Below, piece after piece: positions 42,501 through 54,500 of a stretch of 64,000 bases of DNA (position 1 is the first letter of the stretch; every line of letters begins with the position of its first letter). Source of the stretch: Malania oleifera (Eukaryota > Streptophyta > Magnoliopsida > Santalales > Ximeniaceae); contig NC_080422.1 of NCBI RefSeq assembly GCF_029873635.1, positions 59,708,019 to 59,772,018 on the forward strand, in the 5' to 3' direction. Position numbers and translations under genes: made by a program. A model generated the notes under the pieces. It had not been told where the DNA came from. It saw only the letters and a list, made by a program, of their open reading frames with translations, and made no database searches.

Positions 42501-45500
42501 TTAGTAGACTTAGCCTTTTCATGTGTTTGTTTCTTTACTTTTTTTCCCTCTAATTTTACTGACCTTTGGTTACTATGTGTGTATATATATGTATAGGTAT
42601 ATATATATATATATTTTTTGAAGAAGTAAAGAACTAAAGAATTTGTGATACTTGTTCCTCGCATGTTGAGGCTTATGTTTCATATAGCAGGTGGCAGTTC
42701 TTAAAACTGTTCCCTTAGCTCTCAATTCCCCAATGTCAAAACTAAGGATATGATCTGGTGTGCTCATTATTGGTTTGACATATGCAGAGTCATTAATAAC
42801 AAAATCCATATAGAAACGGAATTAGGTGCGGATTATCATTTAGAATTTTGGTGTGCGGGTGAACAACTACATTCATTAAAAAAAAAAAAATCATCAGCTA
42901 CATTCATATTATAGAATATTGGTTGAACAACAAAAAAACAGCTCAAGGGCATGTTTGATGGTGGGAAACAGGTGTTGCTCATCAAGAATTTTTTTTTTTA
43001 AAGATTAACAAAGAGTGGAAAAATGGCGATGAATTTCAGTGAGGGGGGGGGGGGGTTGGATTTTGGGGGCTTGGAGGTCTGACGGTGCTTTACTAGGCTG
43101 GTGTTGTGGTGCTAGGGCTTCATTGTCCACCAACTCCAATGTCAAAGATCTTGACTCTCAATCGCTTGGCTTATCCTTACTATTATTATTATTGTTATTA
43201 TTTGATTTTGTTAACAAAATTAAAGGGACAGCAAAAATGCAGCATTTTGGTCCAAGAAGTATCGTGGAGGTGTCCTTGTGTCACAGTCCAAACACCTCAC
43301 ACCTTGTGAATGGCCATGCGGCACTAGCTAAAATACTATTGCTTAATTAGTCAGCGTCAAAGCATATTGCAGTTAACCACAAGAACACACATCCTCAGCA
43401 TGCAAAGTAAGTGGAAGCAGTAAGTGTTAATGTAAGCAAATAAGAATTACATGGTAAACATTGAAATAATGTAATTTGTTAACAACACCTCCGTAGGCAA
43501 TATGTGTGTAGCAAGGGAGGCAAGTAGGTTAGACACATTTACAAATGCTGATGAGTTTTACAAGATTGATGAACACTCCATCCCAAAAGAGCTTTATATG
43601 TTATTTTAAACTAACTGAGGAGTCATACTCCTACTTTATAACAAGACATAAACATACTCAAAGCATAAAACTTATACCACTATTTATATGATGGTAACTA
43701 TCGCAGGGTCCAAGTTCACAACACACAACTTGACATTGCAATGGCACCAAGTGAACACACTCAAATCTGTTGGTTAGGTCGTGCACGTGTGCAACAATGA
43801 AATAACAATCACAAGGCAACAGTGTTTATGGGAGCAACACCTCCCAACCTTTTCTCTTATTCAAAGACAATGATGACAGACTCTAACTTGTGCAAGAACA
43901 CAATGCACGAATTCCCTTAGTGCCCCATGCCATCTAATGTTATATTAATACAGAGTTGACACCCTCAACTACCTAGGGTCTGCTGTTGGGGTCGTTGACA
44001 ACCCCAACTGCCTAGGTTGTGCTGGACGCAGCCAACATTTGTCAAGAAGGATAAACAAGTTATGCATACAATTATGTGGCTAAAATATGCCCAAATGTCA
44101 ACCCATGAATTCACCCTTTAGCCAAGTCTGTATGTCAGACATAAGAAAAACTGCTGATTAGTTGCCTTTACCTAGTCAACATGTCAACACTGCAAGCATT
44201 TGACATTGACACTGCATGCTGGCTATGGGTCAACACTTTTTGTCAAGTATGGTTTCCCCTTAACCATGACTTATTCCACATCCAAGCAACACCATATGTC
44301 AATGAGGCACTTGACATACTTGAGTTAACCATATTTCCATGTCAATCAAAACCAATCACCATAAGCAACCTTGTCAAGGACCATGGCCCCATTCATGTCG
44401 AGTAGGCAACTTAGCTTCCATGTGACCCCTTTTTAGAAACATAGACTAACCAACCATCGAATATCAAGACAAGCCATGAGTTGCTCGTGCTGTGTGCTCA
44501 TGCTGTGTGCCTTGGCAATGTCAAGCTAATTAAGGGTCTGACGAACCACCCCCACTAGAAGGCACCAACGTCCTTGTTGGGAACCTGTTAAGATAGTCCC
44601 TTATTTGTTTTTCAAACTGCCATAGTGTCACATCTTGTTCCCATGTAGCTACTGTTTTTAACAAACCCTTCCACTTTACCAAGTAATGGGTTCGTCGATT
44701 CTTCTTATTTTATTCCTTAGTTTTGTGATCAAGGATTTCGTCAACATCCCTGCTGAATTGTTTCCTTGTCACTAGTGGAGCTCTCTTTGCCTGTCTCTTG
44801 TTCTCATTTAAGAGGTCTACATGGTAAGGCTTTAAGAAACACACATGGAAAGTTGGGGTGAACTTTCAGTCTTATAGGCAGCTTCAATCTGTAAGCAACA
44901 TTTCTCACTTTCTTCTGAATTTCAAATGGATCATCCTACTTGGGGATCAAACTCCTATGCATTGTCTTGCTACTAATCTTCTCCCATACCTTTAGTGTTA
45001 ATTTTAGAAGAACCATGCCCTCTTCTTGAAACTGAACATCCCTTCTCTTTCTGTCTGCATATTATTTCATCCTTTGAGTTGCTTTAGACAAGTTCTCTCT
45101 TGCTTCTTCTGTTTATTACAGGCCAGCCAGTATGCAACAGGACATTTCCCACCAGTATGCTGTATAGGCACTTCATATGGGGTGAGTGGCTGAAACCCCA
45201 AAGCCAACTCAAACGGACTCATCCCTGTAGAAAAAAGATTTGTGCAGGTTGTAGCATAATAAGGCAACACTGAGCAAATCAACCCAATTCTTGTGACTTG
45301 CACTGACATAGTGCCTTGAATACTCCTCAAGCAAAGCATTCACCCTCTTCGTTTGGCCATTGGTTTGGGGGTGATTTCTTATTGAGAACTACAACTCAGT
45401 CCCCATCTGGTTGAACAAGTGTGTCTATCCTTTGGCATCCCAAATTGTTTAACCACATGATTGAAGAACAACTCTGCAGTAACCTTTCTCGGACAAACAT

Positions 45501-48500
45501 GTGGTGTCAGTATGAACACTGCATACTGAGACAATCAATCTATGATCGCAAAAATGGACTGCAACTCCTTTACCTTTGGTAACCCACAATAAAATCCATA
45601 GACACATTTCTATATGACTTTTTTGGAATAACTTTGCCTCCCTTTGTCTCTCTAGCTTGTCTTGTTGACGTACAAGACATGTCTTGACATAGGGTTCAAA
45701 ATCTTCTTCTATTTTTGGCTAGGAATATGATATCTGGTTAGTAGTGCCAATGTCCTTTCACTTCTCGGTAATCAGCCCATTGTGAATCATGCACTTCTCG
45801 CAATAATTTATTATGAGTCCATTGGTAGAAGGAATGTATACTCTGCTACCGCTTGTGTATAACGAGACCTTGCAAAATGGGTAAATATCCGTTAATCCGA
45901 ACTAAATCCAATTCTCTTAAGATGACTTATAGCCAGTCCGCATGTTAAATGTGTTGGCAAGGTTTAAAATTTTTTTATCCGCCTCTAAACAAGCTTGTAG
46001 GCAATTTTTGAGTTATGTTCGATGGATATCTGCCAATCTGTAATGCCCAAATTCATAATTCGTATGCCCATGCTTATTAGGCATCAACCCAATCAGCATG
46101 AGCCTAATTGGTCGAGGCTCATTCCTATACTCCCAACTCTTGCTCTATTGTATGCACCTTTGGGTTTGCCTAACGCCACTACTCAAACTCGAGCTCAAAT
46201 ACTCAATTCTCGTGATCAAAACAAATGCCAAAATTTAGTTTCTGAAAAATAAAAAAAAATTTGTAATTTTTGTGATTGATTATTAAATATTTAATAATTT
46301 ACTTAATTATAATTTTAAAAATAACTTCAATTATTATGTTACGAAATAAGTTGTTAATCAAATGGTAAAAAAAATTATACTTGGGATGAGAATGACGGGT
46401 TATCCACCATTCGACACAAATTATCTGATTTGAACCATCATAAATTTGCCATTTAATTGAGTCAGTTATGGATTGTAATTTACTTACCCGATAATCCACA
46501 TAGTTTGCCACAAATTATTTGACTTGATCCGCTTTGCTAGGTTTACGTATAACAATCCACCCCCCAACCAATATTGGTGTACAATCCCCTCATTCATCAT
46601 CTGTTGGAGTCTATTGAACTTAGAACCTGTTTTTGCAGCATCTCGAACATTGTCTAAGAACTTGCATTCTAACTATGTAAAGGCTATGATATATGCCTCC
46701 ACTTTTCGACCCAAGGCATCAACCACTTGGTTCTACCTCCCTAGTTTGTGCACTCATTTAAAGTCGAACAGAACTAGAAACTCTTGCCATTGATCCTACT
46801 TTGGTGGGAGTTTCTTCTGAGTTTTGAAGTATTGGCCACATTTTTAGTCACCACAGTGGACCAAGTTCCTAGAAGGTAATGCTTTCAAGTCTCCAAGCAA
46901 TGCACTGTTGCAGTCATTCTTTTTCATGAGTGGAGTACTGGGTCTCAGCTTCTTTTAGTTTTTTACTCTGAAAGGTCACACAGTGCCCCTCTTGCACAAG
47001 GACTCCTTCGATGGCTCTATAAGAAGTTTTTGTAAATACCTTAAAAGTTAAATCGAATATAGGCAACTGCAACATCGGTTCTGATGACAGTGCCAACTTT
47101 AGGCCATCAAAGGCACGTTGACGCTGATTTGTCCATGCCCACTTGTTGTCTTTCTTCGACAAGTCTATCAATGGGCAACTCTTTTTGAGTATCCTTGGAT
47201 ACATTTTAGGTAATAGTTTAGCCAAACCCAAAAACGAATGCAACTTAGCCACCTTTGATGGTGCAGGTTAGTCAAAGATGGCCTTTATATTATGTTCATC
47301 TATATGCACTTGTCCTTAGCTAGCCCAATGTCCCAAGAACATAACTTCTTGACAACATAATTCACACTTCTCCTTTTTGACATACTACTTGTTTTCCCTC
47401 ATGTTGTAAAGAACAATGTCATTCAAATAGTTAATAGCAAATTGATCTATAATATCATAGAAAACATCATTCATCAAATTATAGAAAGTTGTAGGGGCAT
47501 TAGTCAAAGAATGACATTATTAAGAACTCGTAGAAGCCATGTTTGATTACTCAACCGTCTTAGATTCATCCCCCTCTGTGATCCTCACTTGCTAGTAGCT
47601 TGATCGCAAGTCTTGCTTTCTGATTAATTATGCTTTTGCTAATCGATGGAACAACAACTCAACATTGGGGATTGGATATTTTTCTTTATTGTAACCTTGT
47701 TCAAGCCCCAATGATCTACACATATCTGCAATGAACCGTCCTACTTCTTTTCAAACAATATTGGAGCACCATAAGGAGCCTTAAAGGATTGAACAAGTCC
47801 TCCACTCAACAAATCATCCAACTACTTCTTCAATTCTGCCAACTCCAAAGGTCCTATTTAGTGTAGGGCTTGTGCAAGAGGTCTGGCACCAGACATCAAC
47901 TTTATTTGATAATTAGTTGCACTTCTGTGTGGAAGAGACTTTGGGAGTTTTGCAGGCATGACATCAGTGAACTCTCCCAAAAGTTTTGCAACCACTTCAA
48001 GAACTTCCACCATCAAGTTTGGTTTGATCTCCACAAGTGCAGCCAAGAATGTGGTGTCCCCTTACCTTAATTTGTCATTCAATTACATGGCTGAGATGAC
48101 ACCCCCCTTCCCTTACCACACTTCTTGCTTGGGTCTTCATACTCTGTAGGAACAAAGCAAGATGCTTTCTCATTAGTGATCAGGATTCCAATAATGTGGG
48201 GCATCAACATCACTTTAGCCTTCACAAAGATTTCCATGCTGAGTATGACATCAAAATCATTTAGGGCACTGTCACTAGATTGCACTTTCCTTCTCAGGAT
48301 CTCAGGGTTAAGACAATAGTGGCCATTACTTGAATAGGCCTTGCTTTTGAATTTACAACCTTAATCCAACTTGAATTATGAGTAAGTTTGAGGTCAAACT
48401 TCATCACCTCCTTCTCTGCAACAAAGTTGTGTGTGGTGGCCCCTGAATGCACCATGGAATCAACTTCAATGCTGTTGATCTTCACACAAACATACATAAG

Positions 48501-51500
48501 GCCTTTTTTGAGAGAAGGGCTTCGTAGTTGTGATTGTATTCAACAACTATAGTGGGTTGATATGTGAATGCCCTTCCTCATCGAAATCACCATCTTTTGA
48601 ATATGAGGCTACCAAGGCATTTAATTTCTCCCGCTTAGGACAGTCACAGGCTCAATGAGGATTGTTGTAGATGAAACAACTAGACTTCTTGGAATTGTAG
48701 GAAGCATCCTTCCCTTTATTTTGGTTGTTGTTTTCATGTTTGGACTTCTATCATTTATCCTTCTTCTTCCCCTTCTCTTCCTTGGCCTTACCGTTATCCT
48801 TGTCTTTCTTTAAATTGGCCTAGGGATCCTTGATTTGCACGTTGATTCTGAAATCAACCAAGCCATCTGCTATTGCAATGGTTGAAGGGAGATCTTTCAC
48901 TCCTTGTCTACGTAGTTCCATCTGTGCCCACGATTGTAAACCATAAAGGAAGTTGAACAACTTGTCTTCCTCTAACATAAAGGGATCCTCGATTTGCGCG
49001 TTGATTCTAAAATCAACCAAGCCATTTGCTATTGCAATGGTTGAAGGGAGATCTTTCACTCCTTGTTTACGTAGTTCCATCTGTGCCCATTATTGTAAAC
49101 CATAAAGGAAGTTGAACAACTTGTCTTCCTCTAACATATTCTTTATGTCCAACATCAAGGAACTGAGTTCCTTGACATAGTCCCCCACGGTTCCAGTCTA
49201 TTTCAATCGTTTAATGGCATCCCTTGCAAGTTGTAACTTAAGCAATGTTGCAAGTAAGATTGATTTTTCAATTCCTTCTTCAAGGTCTCCCATGCCTGAA
49301 ATCAAGGTTTGCCTACATTTGCATCATCCTCTGTCTACATACGCCACCATAACTTAGCATCACCCAACAAGTACATCGATGTTATGACAACCTTTTCATT
49401 CTTTGGAACATAGGAAACTTTGAAATACTACTCCTTGCCTCATAGGAAATTTTCAAGGTTCTTTGCATTGTGACTTCCTTAAAAAGATTTTAGTTTAGGG
49501 ACTCAAATTTTTTGTGAGGTCTCACCCCACTTGAGCTTAAGGAGATGACCCTCTTCACAAGGGTGATTTCACCATCTACTAAGCCACGTCTGTTGTTCAA
49601 TGTCTCTGTAAGGGTCGCTATACCACTTAACAACGTCGATATTTTGTCTTCTATAACAACGACGAAATCAACATGTCTTTGTTGCAGTTTAACCAATTCC
49701 TTAGTCACATTGCATTGCCAATGGAATTGTGCCGTTGGTCTGTGGAAAAACAAGGAAGTTCTCTAAATGATCCTATCGATCCAGCCAATTTGAGTTCACC
49801 ATGATTGAACCAGGCTCTAATGCCAATCGTCACAGGGTCTAAGTTCACAAAACACAACTTGACATTGGGATGGATCCAAGTGACACACATGGTTAAGCTA
49901 ATGAAACACACAAATCCATTGGTCAAGTCTTGCAAGTGTGCAACAATGAAATAACAATCACAAGGCAATAGTGTTTACAGGAGCAATACCTCCCAACCTT
50001 TTCTCTATTCAAAGACAAGGATGACACACTTTAACATGTGCAGGAACATAATGCATAAAAATTCCCTTAGTGCCCCATGCCGCCAACATGTTATATAAAT
50101 ACACAATTGAGACTTGAGCCATATTGAGTAGCTACACCCGATTATTTTGATTGCCAATGATGAAATGACGTAAGTACTCCTCTATTAGCTCGTTGAATCT
50201 CTCCGTTTGTCCAAATGTCTACGGATGGTAGCTTGAAGAGGTGTCAAACTATGAATTGAGGATTTTGAATAATTTTGTCGAGAAACTTTCTATGAATCTT
50301 TAGTCTTGGGTCCCTGGCAATGTCTTGGGAAACACCTCAATACTTCACAATATGTTTGAAAAACAATTGTGTTGTCTCCTTTGCTGAACAATACTTTGGT
50401 GTGGGTATGAAAGTATTGTACTTCGAAAACTTGTCTATAACCACTAGTATAAACCTTGCATTTCCATCTCTGGGCAAGCTAGTGATGAAGTCAAGTGAGA
50501 TACTCTCCCATGGTTATGGTGGTACTTGAAGAGGCTCCAATAGCCCTATAATCTTCTTCTGCTCCACCTTGTCTTGCTGGCATTTGAGATAAGTTCAGGT
50601 ATATTCAACCACCTCATCATGCATGTGTGGCTAGTAGTACCTTTGCTTCAACAATGCCAATGTGCGAGTCATCATGGCTTGCCCTCATGACACTCTTAGT
50701 AGTGTCTTTGTTCAGATCACCAACTTGAGATACAAAGAGCTAACTACCATGTGTCATCGACAATCCATACAATTGGCACACTTTGCCCTTTTTCACCAGC
50801 TTCATGAGGTTTTGGGCAACTGGATCTTTGACAAGGTTCTCTTTCTTTCAAGTGTGTTACCATCTATAAGGCCACAAGCTCGACCTTTTTGCTTAGTGCA
50901 TTTGTGACGTGGTTCATCCACCTGCCTTGTGCTCAAATAAGAAATCAAACGCCACAAGGAATTTCTACCAAGAGGCTTGTTTGATTGATAACTTTGGTTG
51001 TGTAAAAAGTGACTTAACAATCGAGTTATCAGTTTTCACCACGAGCGTTGACCCAAGTAGGTAATGCTACAACATGTAAAGGCAATGTATCACCGCTAGC
51101 ATCTTCTTCTATTGTGTTGTATACTTCACTCTACTTCACTAAGCTTATGTTGTCGTATGCAATAAGATGCCCATCGTGTAACAAAACTCCACCAAGGGCA
51201 TAGTCTGATGCATTCGTTTGAACCTTGAAGAGTGAGTACCATATCTCATATCATGGCTTCCTTCAAGTTGTTAAAGGCACCCTGTCACTTCTCTATCTAG
51301 TTCCACCTATAACCCTTCTTTAGCAGTTCTGTCAAATGGGGTAATTCTCCTTGGGTACCCGTTCACAAACTTTCGATAATAGTTGGCAAGTCTAATAAAG
51401 GACCGCAACTCCTTCATTATCATTGGGATCTTCTAGTCTTGAATAGCTCTCACCTTCTTCATATCCATTTGGATAAGGCCTTGCTTGATCACATGACCAA

Positions 51501-54500
51501 GGAATTTGATGCTCCTCTGAGTGAAATAGCACTTCCTTTTTCTTTACATAAAGGTTGTGCTCCTTCAGCTTGTCGAACATCTTTTGTAGATGCTCTTCAT
51601 GTTCGTCCATAATGGAACTGTAGATGACAATGTTATCTTGGTATACCATGACAAACTTGTCTAGGAACTTATAAAATAGATGGTTAATTAGTGTGCAGAA
51701 TGTTGCTGGCGCATTCGTGAATCTGAAAAGCATCACCAAGAATTCATATGCCTCGTACCTTGTCATGCAAGTGGTCTTTAGTTCATCACCATATGCTATC
51801 CTCACTTGATAGTGGCCTAGCTGCTGTCAAGTTTGGTGAAATACTTGACATGACTTAGTCATCTAACAATTCAACAATTAGTGGAATGGGATACTTATTG
51901 AGCAAAGTCACCTTGTTGAGTGTGTTGTAGTCCACACACATCTACATGCTCCCATTATGTTTCCTTAGAAACAACAGTGATGCTCTAAATGGTGCTTTGA
52001 AGGACATATATAGCTTGCTTCCAAAAACTTATCAAGTTCCTTCTTTAACTCTGCTAATTGTGAAGGTGCCATTCCGTACTAACCCTTTAGCAAGAGGCTT
52101 CATCCTTGGTAACAACTCTACCTCACGCTCCACACCTCATCATGGAGGCAAGATGTGAGGTAGCTTGTCTAGCATCACAAATTTATATTCATCCAACACT
52201 TTTTGGGTGGCAATAGACACTCGTTCTTGGTCTGCTTCTTTATCAACCCCCAATGTGGCATGATATGTCTGTTCACCCCTTCTCAAACCCTTTTTAAGTT
52301 GCATGGCTGAGAGGAACTTCTCATCGACCCCTTTCTTTGTAATGACTTGCACCATGCAAGGGTGGTCTCCTATCATATAAAGGGAACTAGCGAATGAAAT
52401 TTGTACCGCCTTAATCTCCCTCAAGAATTTCATTCCAAGTATCACTTGAAAATCATCCATCGTCACAACTGTGAAATTTGCATGTCCCACTCACTATCCA
52501 AGCTTCATTGTTACTTGCTTGGCTACTCCTAGACTAGGTTGAGTTGCGGAGTTAATCTCTTTCATGTGTCCTAAGTCCTTCTCTAAGTTAGAGTTAAGTC
52601 TCTACACTTCTTCTTGTCAGACAAAGTTATGGGTAGACCTAGTATCTACCATAACGAGTGCTCTTCTTATTGATCCACAAATTCACAAACATTAACCTTT
52701 TCGATTGGGTAACTTTTGGCTCGTTTGTCTACCTCTCTAGCATGTTCAGTAATCGCATTGCACCCATCCTCAAGGTTTCCACTCATCCTCCTCTACAATG
52801 GAAACTTGCAAGGCATTGAGTGATGACTTGTGAGGGCAATCAACAACTTGGTGAGGGGTCTCGACATAAGAAGCATGTCATCTTACCCTCACCACTGAAT
52901 GTGTTAAACAACTGTGACAATGAAACTTATTTTGAAGTTGATGCCTTGGTGTTAGCTCTCCCACTTTTGGATTTGCCATTCTTGAAAAATTTTCTGTTGT
53001 TTCCACACATGTTACTCACTTTGGATATTGTGGAACTCTCTCTAGTGTAGTTAGTCAAGCGTTTTGCTGTAGCTTGTGCGGTAGGCAAGTCTTGGATTCT
53101 TTATCTATGAAGTTATGCTTTTGCCCACAGTTTCAACCCCTCAAGAAAATAAAACAACTTGTCTTTCTCTAGCATGTCTTTGATATCCAACATCAAAGCA
53201 GATAACTGTTTTACCTGCTCCCTAGCTGTACTAGTGTGTTTAAGGTCTCTTAGTTTACGCCAAGCATTGCCGTCCTAGGAAAGAATTGGGCCTTGAGCTC
53301 TCTCTTGAAGTCTACTCAACAATCAATTACACATTGTCCATTTTGTATCTTTGTACTTAGTACTTCACCATAGTTTAGCGTCACCACTCAAGTGCATTGT
53401 AGCCACATATACTTTTGCCTCCTCTAAGTTGGTCCTCACTGTGCAAAAGTATTGTTCCATGTCAAATAAAAAGTTTTTCAATTCCTTAGCGTCATAGGCA
53501 CCCCCATACACTCAAGGGTTCGACACCTTTGTTCTTCCACACTCTACCCTAATAAAGTTGGAATTTCCTATTGCAAGACCATCCGGTCCATTTTGGCATT
53601 TAGATCACTTATCTAGATCTGTAAAGCTTCTACTGTAGCATGGTAGTCCTTTGATATCTCCACCATAGAACCCTATTAATGTTTTTGTGATCCCTCCAAT
53701 GCATCAACATGGTCATCAAGTTTGGCCATGTTCATGGCTACACTGTTAGCTATCTCAACCTGCACCTCTAGTGGCTTTAATTCTCTTGGTATTAGTTGAC
53801 ATGGGGGTCTCTTATCAATGCTTCACACAATTCCACAATATGAAGGCAACTGAATCAAACACAACAATTAATCAGGCTCTAATACCAACTTTCACAGACT
53901 GAACACTTCATACCTTGTGAAGGGCTATATGGCACTAGGTAATGTACTCTTGCTTAACTAGTCAGCCAAAGTATACTACGGTTAACCACAGGAACACATT
54001 CTCAACATGCAAAGTAAGCGGAAGCAGTATACATTAATGTAAATCATGAGAATCTCATGATAAACATTGAAACAACATAATTCATTAACAACACCTCTAT
54101 AGGCAATGTGTTTTTAGTGAGGGAGACAAGTAAGCTAGACACGAGATAAGACCCTAGGGTTTTATTGTGGAGAAATCGAAGAAATTTAAAGAAAGGAAAA
54201 TAGTAAGAGAAAATAGGGCTTACTTTGAGGAGATCTACCTCCAAATTAGCCAAAGGCTATTGAATTGTGTTATTGTTATTGCTTGGATGGAAAAGCTCCA
54301 TAGGGTTATATATATATATATATAGGGCAGGGAAACTTACTCCTATTAGAAACGTAAAATATTCCAATCCAAGTCCTTAATGGGCTCAATCCCAATTGAT
54401 TTGGGAATCCTAACACATTAAAGAAAAATCCCAACATTAAATTATCCTGATATTACATAGAATCCCAATTGATTTGGGAATCATATTAGATTAATTAAAA

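Larger units (their letters stand above)
44549..49827 (-). pseudogene. Gypsy-B gag-pol remnants
   Basis: Read on the minus strand from the right. Gag follows the primer-binding site (about 49750-48700), with a zinc-knuckle relic (SCFIYNNPH, about 48625-48690). A protease relic [24 protein letters not shown] follows (about 48480-48420). The RT entry [16 protein letters not shown] (about 47960) comes next, then RNase H with [17 protein letters not shown] (about 47030). The integrase C-terminal part contains [20 protein letters not shown] (about 45220-45160). Every domain has stops and frame changes. The sequence resembles plant chromoviruses, perhaps Galadriel-type; the lineage is uncertain. 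Confidence 0.75.
43701..50105 (-). mobile_element. Gypsy-B: degenerate minus-strand Ty3/gypsy element
   Basis: The left copy of its LTR (43701-44548) and the partial right copy (49828-50105) share about 270 bp, beginning CGCAGGGTCCAAG / CACAGGGTCTAAG. The minus-strand primer-binding site TTGGCATTAGAGCC adjoins the right copy (49814-49825). Gag, protease, RT, RNase H and integrase remnants lie between. It joins Gypsy-C within integrase on the right and at the LTR end on the left, so a deletion accompanied or followed insertion. Confidence 0.72.

Noticed and set aside
43039..43350. Open frame of about 100 codons starting in a poly-G tract
   Set aside because: It starts by the 13-G run, is low-complexity (leucine repeats from TTA/TTATTATT) and runs into the Gypsy-C LTR; no family resemblance.
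44180..44405. 74-codon frame in the Gypsy-B LTR
   Set aside because: It lies wholly in the LTR, overlaps the TTGACA array and resembles no known protein.
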